DNA of 52,111 bases from Nitrososphaerota archaeon (lineage in GTDB: Archaea > Thermoproteota > Nitrososphaeria > Nitrososphaerales > CADDZS01). The DNA is taken from contig JABDCJ010000011.1 in NCBI GenBank assembly GCA_013288145.1, positions 1 through 52,111 of the forward strand. Reading direction: 5' to 3'. The position numbers and the translations under genes were made by a program. How positions within the stretch are numbered: the first letter of the stretch is position 1; every line of letters begins with the position of its first letter. The notes beneath the pieces were generated by a model. It searched no databases. It worked only from the letters and a program-made list of their open reading frames with translations, and had not been told where the DNA came from. Shown piece after piece: positions 8,265 to 16,261 of this stretch.

Positions 8265-9866
8265 TTGCAAGAAATCCTTGGCTCAGAAAGCAGAAGCGAG
8301 CTAGCGATCAAGAAGCTGGCAGCGCTCATTGAAACCCTCGACGATGAAAGTGGAGAGAGGGAGCTAATGCGCCTAAAACTCGCGGTATGCAGAGAATTTT
8401 CACTTGATGTTGTACCAAAGAATTCGGATGTCCTACCCTATCTGAATCGTTCAACCAAGATTCGACTTGAATCGGTTCTACGAAGGAAGAAAATCAGAAC
8501 GGTTTCAGGGATAGCGATTGTAACCGCGATTACAATGCCGTTTGATTGCCCTCACGGAACCTGCACATTCTGCCCAGGCGGAGTACGTTTTGGCACCCCT
8601 CAGAGCTATACCAGAAACTCCCCAGCTGCCGCTTACGGAATAGCCCGGGAGTTCGATCCCGTAAGACAGGTTCGGGATACCATTGCATTCCTATCACAAA
8701 ACGGCCACGACACAAGCAAGGTTGAGCTAATACTGCTCGGCGGAACAATCTTGGCGATGCCGCGGGACTATCAAGAGAGTTTCGTAAAGGGTTGCTACGA
8801 TGCGTTGAACTCTTTTCCGGGTGAATCACTTTCAGAATCAATCAGAATTAACGAAACATCCGACCACAGGTGCGTCGGACTAACTATCGAAACAAAACCT
8901 GACTGGTGCAGAAGGGAACATATCGACCTGCTTCTCTCGTACGGAACGACCCGAGTTGAAATAGGAGTCCAGTCCTTGCAAGAGCGAGTCCTAAAATTCA
9001 CGAATCGAGGTCACACTCTTTCTGATACATTGGATTCATTTCAACTTTCGAAAGATTCTGCCCTAAAAGTTGTTGCGCATATGATGCCAGGATTACCACT
9101 TTCCGATCCTGAAACTGACCTCAACGATTTGAAAACTCTGTTCGAGGACGAAAGATACCGGCCTGACATGTTGAAGATTTACCCAACTCTCTTGGTTGAA
9201 GGGACCGCACTCTACCAGCAATACAAAATGGGCAATTACCTTCCTTACGACATCACGCAGTTGAAGGACATCCTTTGCCAATTCAAATCGATTGTCCCTC
9301 CGTGGGTTCGCATCATGAGGATCCAGCGCGAAATTCCAAAGGAGGAAATTGCAATAGGCGAGAAGGCAGGGAATCTGCGACAGATAATTCTAGAGGAGAT
9401 GGAAAGAAGGAATCTGAGATGTCGCTGTATTCGCTGCCGCGAAACGGGTCACAGCTCTACAGGTAACCAAGGAAGGCCTGAACTGAAGCGGATCGATTAC
9501 AAAGCCGCCGGCGGGGATGAAACTTTTCTCTCTTACGAAGATAGCGACGAAGTGTTGCATGGTTTTCTCAGGTTGAGAATTCCTTCCGGAAAAGAATTCA
9601 GGCCGGAACTACGAAACCAGAGGACTTCTCTTGTCAGAGAGCTGCACGTTTATGGCCAGGTAGTACCCCTCGGGTCTAGTGTGAAAGACCAACACCAATC
9701 GCAGCATCGCGGAATAGGGTCGAAACTTCTCGAGGAAGCCGAGAGGGTTTCAAGAGAACACTCTCGCTCCAAGGTAGTTGTCATCGCGGCTGTGGGGACC
9801 AGAGAGTACTACCGAAAGCGAGGCTACCGGGACGACGGAGCGTACGTTTCTAAAATTCTATCATGA
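8265..9866 (+). CDS. elp3: Elp3: tRNA U34 carboxymethyl-modifying radical SAM/acetyltransferase
   Basis: Installs the carboxymethyl group on wobble uridine 34 of tRNAs using acetyl-CoA; archaea have Elp3 alone. The radical SAM domain has C95-x4-C100-x2-C103 (CPHGTCTFC) and the family signatures PGGVRFGTPQSYT, LILLGGTI and GVQS. A basic zinc-site cysteine group follows near 395-405 (RCRCIRCRETGH). The C-terminal GNAT domain includes the acetyl-CoA loop (QHRGIGSKLLEEAE) and the YYRKRGY end. Starts at TTG 8265; the nearby ATG at 8249 is out of frame. Length 533 is typical. Confidence 0.96.
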   Translation: MQEILGSESRSELAIKKLAALIETLDDESGERELMRLKLAVCREFSLDVVPKNSDVLPYLNRSTKIRLESVLRRKKIRTVSGIAIVTAITMPFDCPHGTCTFCPGGVRFGTPQSYTRNSPAAAYGIAREFDPVRQVRDTIAFLSQNGHDTSKVELILLGGTILAMPRDYQESFVKGCYDALNSFPGESLSESIRINETSDHRCVGLTIETKPDWCRREHIDLLLSYGTTRVEIGVQSLQERVLKFTNRGHTLSDTLDSFQLSKDSALKVVAHMMPGLPLSDPETDLNDLKTLFEDERYRPDMLKIYPTLLVEGTALYQQYKMGNYLPYDITQLKDILCQFKSIVPPWVRIMRIQREIPKEEIAIGEKAGNLRQIILEEMERRNLRCRCIRCRETGHSSTGNQGRPELKRIDYKAAGGDETFLSYEDSDEVLHGFLRLRIPSGKEFRPELRNQRTSLVRELHVYGQVVPLGSSVKDQHQSQHRGIGSKLLEEAERVSREHSRSKVVVIAAVGTREYYRKRGYRDDGAYVSKILS

Positions 9867-10706
9867 GGCGGTAATGTGGCGCTCCGTCTCGGAATCGAGC
9901 TCTCTAGTCTGCGCGATGTTTGCAATTTTTTCAACAAACTCCTCGACATCGGATTGCAAAACAGGCGATTGCCCTCCGAAAAATCGTAGCTTACACTTTG
10001 CAGATACAGTTACGACGAGAGGTGATGAACCCGAGTCTTCGCTACGGCTCTGAAATTTCGCCCTGAAAGATCTAATTTCTCCGGAAGGCATCAGCTCTCT
10101 GTACGTCTTTGAGTTTGAAGGATCAGTACCTGTGAGCGTCGCATCGCTGAAAAATGGGTTTCCAAGAGCGGAAAGGGAAACAGAGGTAACTTCGATCGCT
10201 TCAGTCATCAGACTCTTCATTGCATCTTTCGAAAGGCTGAGCTCCTGAACGGACTCCTTTCCGAATTCCTCCGCAAGAGAAGATAATAGAGCACTCCGTT
10301 GTTTCGCGGAAAGAGAGTAGAGCTCAAGGACTGTTTCCTTTGCCTTTACGTGAAACTCCCCGATCTCGGGCTCGGTTGCTTCTTCCTCTATTCTTTCAAT
10401 TCTACCAGACTGGAGTTTCATTCTGGTCCGAAGAGTTCGTTTGAACCCCAAAGTCAACAACTGACTTTCTTCCTTCGACTTTGATCTGGCAATTATCCCC
10501 CATTTTTCCTCTCCACTCTGAAAGAGATTTTTCTGTATCCAGGAATTTAGCTCCGATTCTTTTGCTCCTTCGAACTTTAGAACTTCGACAGAAGCGCCGA
10601 GTTCCCTCACGCCATAAGGGAAGGGGATTCCCTGAAGCTGAATTGTTGAATTCTCTGATCTGGAAGCCAAATTTTTTCGCGAGCCCAATCGATTTTGAAT
10701 GACCAA
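9861..10706 (-). CDS. Conserved-looking hypothetical protein
   Basis: A 281-residue soluble protein rich in Ser, Glu and Lys, with alternating predicted helix and strand and no signal peptide or membrane segment. No motif allows a function call. It overlaps the end of elp3 tail to tail by six bases and lies 23 bases from the FBPase gene on the same strand, so the two may be co-transcribed. Base composition and codon use resemble the neighbours, which supports a real gene. Confidence 0.75.
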   Translation of the reverse strand: MVIQNRLGSRKNLASRSENSTIQLQGIPFPYGVRELGASVEVLKFEGAKESELNSWIQKNLFQSGEEKWGIIARSKSKEESQLLTLGFKRTLRTRMKLQSGRIERIEEEATEPEIGEFHVKAKETVLELYSLSAKQRSALLSSLAEEFGKESVQELSLSKDAMKSLMTEAIEVTSVSLSALGNPFFSDATLTGTDPSNSKTYRELMPSGEIRSFRAKFQSRSEDSGSSPLVVTVSAKCKLRFFGGQSPVLQSDVEEFVEKIANIAQTRELDSETERHITAS

Positions 10707-10729
10707 AAAAGGGAATGGGCGAGTACTTT

Positions 10730-11671
10730 CTAGCCTCTTGAGATCTCTTTTTCGAGCTCTTTCACGAGATCAGAATTTCCAACGTAGAACGGACTGGTCG
10801 TCGTAAAGTCCAATGGCGAAATATCCAGAATAGATGACCTGCCATCACTCGAGCTTCCACCGGCAAGTTCGTTAATATAACTTACAGGGGCAGTCTCGTA
10901 ACAGATGCGAAGCTTTCCGGCGGGCCTCGCATTGTGAGCGGGGTAAGAGAAAATTCCTCCTCGCCTCATGATTTGATTATAATCACCAATGAAGGTCCCG
11001 CAGTAGCGGAGGTGCATTCTGCGGTCTTCGAGACTGCGAACAAATCTTTCAACCGGAGATATCCATTCGGATCTTGGCCCTGCGAAACCGAAAACCTCGG
11101 GATTCTTGGGCAACTTTATTGCTCGATATGCGAGCGCAAACTTGCCAGAATCTTCTCCTTCTCTGACTTCGACGTATTGGTCGACTCGATTGGATATTGT
11201 GAGAGTAAGTGAAAGCTCTGGCCCGTAAGTTACAAACGCAGCGGCGACCATTTCCCTTCCACTTTTCGGTATTCTTCCACGCCAGATTCCGAAAATGCTG
11301 CCGAGGGAATTGTTTGTTGTAATGTTGGAAGAGCCGTCAAGCGGGTCCATCGCAACTGATATTGAGTTATTCGATTGAGTGTAACCATCAAGCGGTATGT
11401 CGAGCTCTTCGGAGGCTACCCATCCGACTCGCCCGGTGTCTAAAAGCGCCTTGGAAAAAACCTGATTTGCAAAAACGTCCAGCTCTGCCTGTCTTTCTCC
11501 GAACGGGTTCTGCGTGTTAGTCATCCCGACAAGGAATGGCAGCTGCCTTGAAACTACCTGCGCAGATCTGGCGATTGCATCATAGACTTTTGAGATATCA
11601 CTCTCAAGATCTGCCAGCCCTTCCTCGAGAAAAGAGGCCGAATCCCTAACTCTATTGGAACTAGGCAACAT
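10730..11671 (-). CDS. fbp: Fructose-1,6-bisphosphatase, class I
   Basis: Hydrolyses fructose 1,6-bisphosphate to fructose 6-phosphate in gluconeogenesis. The class I signature is clear: E88-E89 in VASEEL, MDPLDGSSN with metal ligands D109 and D112, and the substrate-binding part near GDYNQIMRRGGIFSYP. Length 313 is close to bacterial and eukaryotic class I enzymes. The start fits (MLPSSNRV leads into a normal N-terminal helix). Inositol monophosphatases share the DPLDG motif but lack the remaining signatures. It stands head to head with the aldolase gene, 105 bases apart. Confidence 0.92.
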   Translation of the reverse strand: MLPSSNRVRDSASFLEEGLADLESDISKVYDAIARSAQVVSRQLPFLVGMTNTQNPFGERQAELDVFANQVFSKALLDTGRVGWVASEELDIPLDGYTQSNNSISVAMDPLDGSSNITTNNSLGSIFGIWRGRIPKSGREMVAAAFVTYGPELSLTLTISNRVDQYVEVREGEDSGKFALAYRAIKLPKNPEVFGFAGPRSEWISPVERFVRSLEDRRMHLRYCGTFIGDYNQIMRRGGIFSYPAHNARPAGKLRICYETAPVSYINELAGGSSSDGRSSILDISPLDFTTTSPFYVGNSDLVKELEKEISRG

Positions 11672-11744
11672 ATCGAAACTGTTTAGCTCGAATCATCGTT
11701 TTCTGCTTTTTCCCGCAATCAGTTTCCAGACAAGTGGTTGCACG

Positions 11745-11754
11745 GTTAAATATT
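11745..11754 (+). promoter_or_regulatory. TATA box of the aldolase gene
   Basis: GTTAAATATT is centred about 27 bases before the ATG at 11777, the position expected for a leaderless archaeal transcript. Confidence 0.5.
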
Positions 11755-11776
11755 CAAGCCATATTTTAGAACTATT

Positions 11777-12565
11777 ATGCCACACTCCAGATATCCGTCA
11801 ATGGACACCTTCCTCCGAGACGGGAAGAGCATGCTCTTAGCGTATGACCAAGGCTTTGAACACGGTCCTTCTTCGGATTTCAACGATAAAAACGTCGACC
11901 CATCCTACATAATGGAAATTGCATCCAAGGGTGGGTTCAACGGGATCGTCTTCCAGAAAGGTCTTGCAGAGAAATATTACGACGGTTCGGTTCCGCTCAT
12001 AATCAAAACGAATGGAAAAGCCGGAATCGCAAAAGGAGAGCCTAATTCAAAACAAAACTGCTCAGTAGAATATGCTCTTTCACTTGGAGCCAAAGCGGTT
12101 GGGTATACCATATTTCTCGGAAGCCAGTTTGAAGGAGAAATGTTTCATGAATTTGGGGCGCTTCAAGAAAAGGCTCACGAGCACGGCATACCTGCAATAG
12201 TTTGGGTCTATCCGCGTGGTCAGGCGGTTCCGAACGATACCTCAAAGGAAATCGTCGCGTATGCTGCCAGAGTTGGATTGGAGCTGGGGGCGGACGCGGT
12301 AAAGATCAAGTATACCGGAGATCCGCAGACGTTTTCGTGGGCTGTGAAAGCTGCCGGCAAAGCTCACGTTTACATGTCGGGTGGTCCGAAGGCTTCGACA
12401 GATCAAGATTTCCTAAATCAGGTTCGAGGCATTATGCAGGCTGGTGCTACGGGTCTCGCTGTCGGCCGCAACGTCTGGCAAAATGAGGATCCCATAAGAA
12501 TGGCCAACTATCTTCGTCAGATAATCTTCGAAAAGAAGACCGTGGAATCTGTCGTTCGGGTCTAG
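11777..12565 (+). CDS. Archaeal class I fructose-bisphosphate aldolase (DhnA/FbaB type)
   Basis: Schiff-base aldolase joining dihydroxyacetone phosphate and glyceraldehyde 3-phosphate. The N-terminal LLAYDQGFEHGP, the VWVYPRG segment with the acid/base tyrosine (Y145), the Schiff-base lysine region GADAVKIKYTGD (K176/K178) and the phosphate-binding MSGGPK and GLAVGRNVWQ are typical of the archaeal class IA group. Length 262 is normal. With the divergent FBPase it completes the fructose 6-phosphate branch of gluconeogenesis. Confidence 0.94.
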   Translation: MPHSRYPSMDTFLRDGKSMLLAYDQGFEHGPSSDFNDKNVDPSYIMEIASKGGFNGIVFQKGLAEKYYDGSVPLIIKTNGKAGIAKGEPNSKQNCSVEYALSLGAKAVGYTIFLGSQFEGEMFHEFGALQEKAHEHGIPAIVWVYPRGQAVPNDTSKEIVAYAARVGLELGADAVKIKYTGDPQTFSWAVKAAGKAHVYMSGGPKASTDQDFLNQVRGIMQAGATGLAVGRNVWQNEDPIRMANYLRQIIFEKKTVESVVRV

Positions 12566-12611
12566 AATTTCTTGGAAAAATTTCAAATCTAATTGGAATG
12601 CAGGTCTGCCG

Positions 12612-12854
12612 ATGAGCGGAATATCAGGAAACGACAACGTCAACGTATTCATCGCTGCTGCCCTAATTGCGGGCTTAATCGCAGTCCTGGCATTCTCGTT
12701 TTATTACGAAATCGAGCTTTCGGCGGGTCAGCCGGCAAATGACCAAGTAGTTCCCGTTGTCACCGTGACGGCGACTAAGATTGTCATCGTTACGGCCGTA
12801 GACAATTCAACTAGCTGTTCCACAAACTCGACTAATTCTACTACCGCTTGCTAG
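12612..12854 (+). CDS. Small single-pass membrane protein
   Basis: An 80-residue protein with one hydrophobic helix (about residues 11-31) preceded by a short polar N terminus and followed by a Val/Thr-rich and then Asn/Ser/Thr/Cys-rich tail with several N-x-T/S sites. The tail should be outside the cell. No family recognised. It sits 46 bases after the aldolase and could share its transcript. Confidence 0.6.
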   Translation: MSGISGNDNVNVFIAAALIAGLIAVLAFSFYYEIELSAGQPANDQVVPVVTVTATKIVIVTAVDNSTSCSTNSTNSTTAC

Positions 12855-12876
12855 GTCGTAGAAGGGTAAAACCGAA

Positions 12877-13974
12877 CTATTTTGTGATTAATGTAATGAC
12901 ATCTTCGTCCATTAATCTGTGAGTAATGCCGACTTTCTGGCCGCCGAACTTTACGCTCTTTCCCCATATCTGGGCGTATCTTAGGTCCTCCTTCATCCGC
13001 CGGTGGAGTTTGTTGCAAATGTCGAGGACGTTTGAGCCATTCTTCACTATCAGCGGTTCTTTCATATCGGCATCCTGTCCGCGTGGCTTCATGTAAACAC
13101 GGATGAAATTCAGCTGTTTGTAGATCTCCTCCTCTAGCGCCCCGACGTTGACGTTAGACTCGGCAGAGACCGGGATGAATTTGTACGGAACCTTTGCTGT
13201 TATCTCGTTTATGAAACCGGCGTTTACGAGATCGACCTTGTTCATAATCGTTAGCGAGGGGATGTAGACCCGGTTTCCCAGAAGAACGTCCACGAGTTGT
13301 TCGTCTGAAATATCTTCTCGAATGAGCACGCGGGCGCTGTTATAATCATAAACTCGCATTATCTCTTTCACGAGGTCTTCCGAGATCTTTGTCAGCTTTG
13401 TCTGAATGCTGACGGTAATTCCGCCTGACGAAGTTTTCTCGATTGCAACGTTCGGTGGACTTTCGTCCGCCCTAATTCCAATGCTGCGCAGTTCCCTGCG
13501 AAGTACCGTTGCGGCATCGGGCTGGAAAACGTCCACGATGAACAAAATGAGATCCGCATTGCGGGCAACCGAGAGCACTCTTTTTCCCAGACCCTTTCCC
13601 GAAGAAGCCCCTTCGATGATACCGGGCAAGTCGAGAACCTGGATTCGCGCGCCGCGGTAATCCATTAACCCTGGGACTACGGTAAGAGTGGTAAAGTGGT
13701 AAGCTGCAACTTTGGACTTTGCGTTGGTCAACCTGTTCAGAAGAGTTGATTTTCCAACGCTCGGGAGGCCGATCAGAACTACTGTGGCATCGCCGGTTTT
13801 CTTGACATCATAGCCAATGGCGCTTCCTCCCCCTCGGGATGCCTGCTCTTCCCGGTCGCGCTTTAGCTTCGCCAGTTTTGCCTTGAGCAGACCTACGTGG
13901 TGTTCGGTCTTTTTGTTGACCTGGGTCCTGTGAATATCGTCTTCGATCTTCTTGATTTTCTCAGGGATTCCCAC
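12877..13974 (-). CDS. DRG-family GTPase (OBG/DRG superfamily, with TGS domain)
   Basis: Ribosome-associated developmentally regulated GTP-binding protein. Walker A GLPSVGKS (69-76), switch II DLPGIIEG (115-122) and NKVD (G4) are intact. The N-terminal charged helix (EKIKKIEDDIHRTQVNKKTE) and the C-terminal TGS domain (end GGQKVGITHRLMDEDVITLI) are as in archaeal and eukaryotic DRGs. Starts at GTG 13974; length 365 matches the family. Likely acts in translation. Confidence 0.95.
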   Translation of the reverse strand: MGIPEKIKKIEDDIHRTQVNKKTEHHVGLLKAKLAKLKRDREEQASRGGGSAIGYDVKKTGDATVVLIGLPSVGKSTLLNRLTNAKSKVAAYHFTTLTVVPGLMDYRGARIQVLDLPGIIEGASSGKGLGKRVLSVARNADLILFIVDVFQPDAATVLRRELRSIGIRADESPPNVAIEKTSSGGITVSIQTKLTKISEDLVKEIMRVYDYNSARVLIREDISDEQLVDVLLGNRVYIPSLTIMNKVDLVNAGFINEITAKVPYKFIPVSAESNVNVGALEEEIYKQLNFIRVYMKPRGQDADMKEPLIVKNGSNVLDICNKLHRRMKEDLRYAQIWGKSVKFGGQKVGITHRLMDEDVITLITK

Positions 13975-14125
13975 GAACTAACGACCTCGATGACAAAAAG
14001 TAAGAGAGTAGTCTTGATCACTAATACACGGCGTTACTTGCTTATATCCAAAACGCACCGGCTGTCGAGTCTGATTCTCTATTGCAAATTCGATCTGTTT
14101 AGAAGTCTAAGAAGGAGCTCATTTT

Positions 14126-14296
14126 TTGCAAAGAACTTTGATCTGCACGAAGTGCCGAGCGGGACAGATGGTTGAATACGAGAGGACGATGACCAACGCT
14201 GGAAAAAAGACGACGATACTCGGCCGGAAGTGCGACACGTGCGGATACATTCAGCTCGACAGCGACGATGATATTTGGTCAATAGTCGGGCTGTAA
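14126..14296 (+). CDS. Zinc-ribbon microprotein (56 aa)
   Basis: TTG at 14126 opens a 56-residue frame with CTKC (residues 7-10) and CDTCGY (about 36-41), a complete zinc ribbon, and an acidic C terminus ending in IWSIVGL. A Shine-Dalgarno-like GGAG lies about eight bases before the TTG, which supports the start. It ends 19 bases before the ligase gene on the same strand, so the two are probably co-transcribed. Function unknown; a nucleic-acid-binding role is plausible. Confidence 0.7.
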   Translation: MQRTLICTKCRAGQMVEYERTMTNAGKKTTILGRKCDTCGYIQLDSDDDIWSIVGL

Positions 14297-14315
14297 TTTT
14301 TATCAGAGATCCCAG

Positions 14316-15188
14316 TTGAGCCACTCCCTCACCGAATTCATGACGGAAAAATATGCAAGGGCCGTGAGCACTGATCTCGGGGACTGGCTGGAGAGAAATC
14401 CTCCTCCATGTCTTTGTGAGCCAAAATATGATGGTTTCAGAGTCTTCATCTTCAAGAGTGGAGAAAAGGTACTTCTTGCTACGAGGCATGGAGCCATATA
14501 TTCAGAATCATCCCATCCCTTACTTTTCAAGAAAATTCTGCCTCTGAAAAAAAGCCCTGAACTTCCGGGCAGACTGGTCCTTGACGGCGAGTACCGCAGT
14601 CCGGACTCGTTGTGGATCTTCGATGTACTTCAGGTGGGAGGTGAGGATGTCACAGCCCAAAGCCTTCTTCAAAGGAAGAAAATCCTCTCTGACATTCTCT
14701 CCGGGGATCGAGAATTTCTTTTGGTTCGGTACAACCTTGCTAACTCTTTCCAGGAGGTCATCGAGTACAAAGAAAAAGTTCTGAATTCTGGAGGAGAAAG
14801 CAAAGAAGGCGTTGTAATCAAGAACCCTTCTTCGACCTATGGTCAGAAAAACTCCTGGCTCAAACTCAAGAATTTTGACACCGCAGACTGCTTCATCACC
14901 GGAATCGACAGGACAATCGAGATGGACAGGACAGGCATACCACACTCCTGGTTTCTCGGTTTGTACGACAACTCCGGTCAGATTGTCGAGATGGGCAAGG
15001 TTGGCACCTACTTGAAGGAGGTCGATCCATCGAAAATCGTCATCGGAACCATCGTCGAAATACAGTACCAGCAGGTCACTGAGGACCGAAAGTTTCGCGG
15101 TCCTTTCATCCTTAGAATAAGAGAGGACAAGAAAAAGGAAGAGTGTACTTTTTCCCAGATTCCTTCTCTTGCCAAGATTTCAACTTAA
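14316..15188 (+). CDS. Short ATP-dependent DNA (or RNA) ligase
   Basis: Nucleotidyltransferase-fold ligase. Motif I is EPKYDGFR with the adenylated lysine K37, motif III lies near DGEYRS, motif IV is EGVVIK and motif V is WLKLKNF. A C-terminal OB-fold-like part (GTIVEIQYQQVTEDRKFRGPFILRIRED) completes the core. At 290 residues it lacks the N-terminal DNA-binding domain of the main archaeal replicative ligase (usually about 550-600 residues), so it is more likely a repair ligase. The TTG at 14316 is chosen because family members carry a short segment before motif I; ATG 14340 is an alternative. Confidence 0.85.
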   Translation: MSHSLTEFMTEKYARAVSTDLGDWLERNPPPCLCEPKYDGFRVFIFKSGEKVLLATRHGAIYSESSHPLLFKKILPLKKSPELPGRLVLDGEYRSPDSLWIFDVLQVGGEDVTAQSLLQRKKILSDILSGDREFLLVRYNLANSFQEVIEYKEKVLNSGGESKEGVVIKNPSSTYGQKNSWLKLKNFDTADCFITGIDRTIEMDRTGIPHSWFLGLYDNSGQIVEMGKVGTYLKEVDPSKIVIGTIVEIQYQQVTEDRKFRGPFILRIREDKKKEECTFSQIPSLAKIST

Positions 15189-15238
15189 GGCTGCGAAAAT
15201 CCTGAAATAAGATACGCAAATGAAGAATTAAGCAGCTC

Positions 15239-16261
15239 TTGAAAGCAGCCCGGATTCACAAAAATGCCTCATCGCTCGTAGTAGATGAAGTCCCGGTTCC
15301 GGTTGTTACGGAAAATGAAGTACTGGTTAAGGTCCGTGCCGCCGGGGTCTGCCATACGGAGCTGCACTTTTTGGACGGGACAATACCGATCCCTGGAGAA
15401 GCAATGACTCTTGGACACGAAATAGCAGGGGTTGTTTCAAAAGTTGGAAAAGGCGTCAAAGGCCTGGAGGAGGGAAACCGGGTGATCGTAAGTAACGGCG
15501 TCGCCTGCAATAACTGTTCTCAGTGCCTCGAGGGAAGAGAAAACCTTTGCGAGAACCTCCAGCAGCTTGGGTTTTCACTCGACGGTGGATATGCGGAGTT
15601 CGTGAGAGTCAGATCTGATCTCTGCATTAGAATTCCTGATGAAATCTCTTTCGAACAGGGTGCTGCCCTAACTTGCGGTTCCGCAGCATGTTATCACGCG
15701 CTATTTGACATTGGAGGATTGAGCGCTAGAGATACTCTTTTGATTAACGGGATGGGCGGTGTCGGTTTCAGCGCTCTTCAAATTGCGAAGAACGCGGGCG
15801 CAAGATGCATTTGCGTGGACATCGTGGATGAAAAACTCGATATAGCGAAAAAACAGTTTCACGCCGACGAAACGATAAACGGTAGGAAGGAGAACGTAGC
15901 TGAAAGAGTTCGTGAAATTACGTCGGGCCGCGGGGTCGATTTTCTCCTGGAACTCGTCGGCATTCCAGCGACGATGAAATACTCAATTGATGTTCTTGCA
16001 AAGAAAGGGCGAATCGTTTTCGTCGGTTATTCAAACGCGGACTTTGTGGTGAGTCCTATTTCGATGATCTTGAAAGAAGCTTCGGTTCTCTCATCCGTCG
16101 CTTACAGAAAGTCAAATTTGATCGAGGTTAGAGATCTCGCCGCAACCGGCAAGCTAAAGCCCCTCGTTGTGGGTCGATACCGTCTGGACGAAGTGAACGA
16201 GGCTCTGAATCAATTGAAAACCGGGTCAGCTATTGGTCGGTCAGTTGTGATATTCGACTAG
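15239..16261 (+). CDS. Zinc-dependent alcohol dehydrogenase (MDR superfamily)
   Basis: Medium-chain dehydrogenase with catalytic zinc ligands C38 and H60-E61 (GVCHTEL, LGHEIAG), a structural zinc site of four cysteines (C90, C93, C96, C104), and the cofactor-binding GMGGVG motif. NAD(P)-dependent oxidation of an alcohol or reduction of an aldehyde; specificity unknown. Length 340 is typical. TTG start at 15239. It meets the convergent aminotransferase gene with a four-base overlap, so it may belong to the same functional group, though on the opposite strand. Confidence 0.92.
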   Translation: MKAARIHKNASSLVVDEVPVPVVTENEVLVKVRAAGVCHTELHFLDGTIPIPGEAMTLGHEIAGVVSKVGKGVKGLEEGNRVIVSNGVACNNCSQCLEGRENLCENLQQLGFSLDGGYAEFVRVRSDLCIRIPDEISFEQGAALTCGSAACYHALFDIGGLSARDTLLINGMGGVGFSALQIAKNAGARCICVDIVDEKLDIAKKQFHADETINGRKENVAERVREITSGRGVDFLLELVGIPATMKYSIDVLAKKGRIVFVGYSNADFVVSPISMILKEASVLSSVAYRKSNLIEVRDLAATGKLKPLVVGRYRLDEVNEALNQLKTGSAIGRSVVIFD

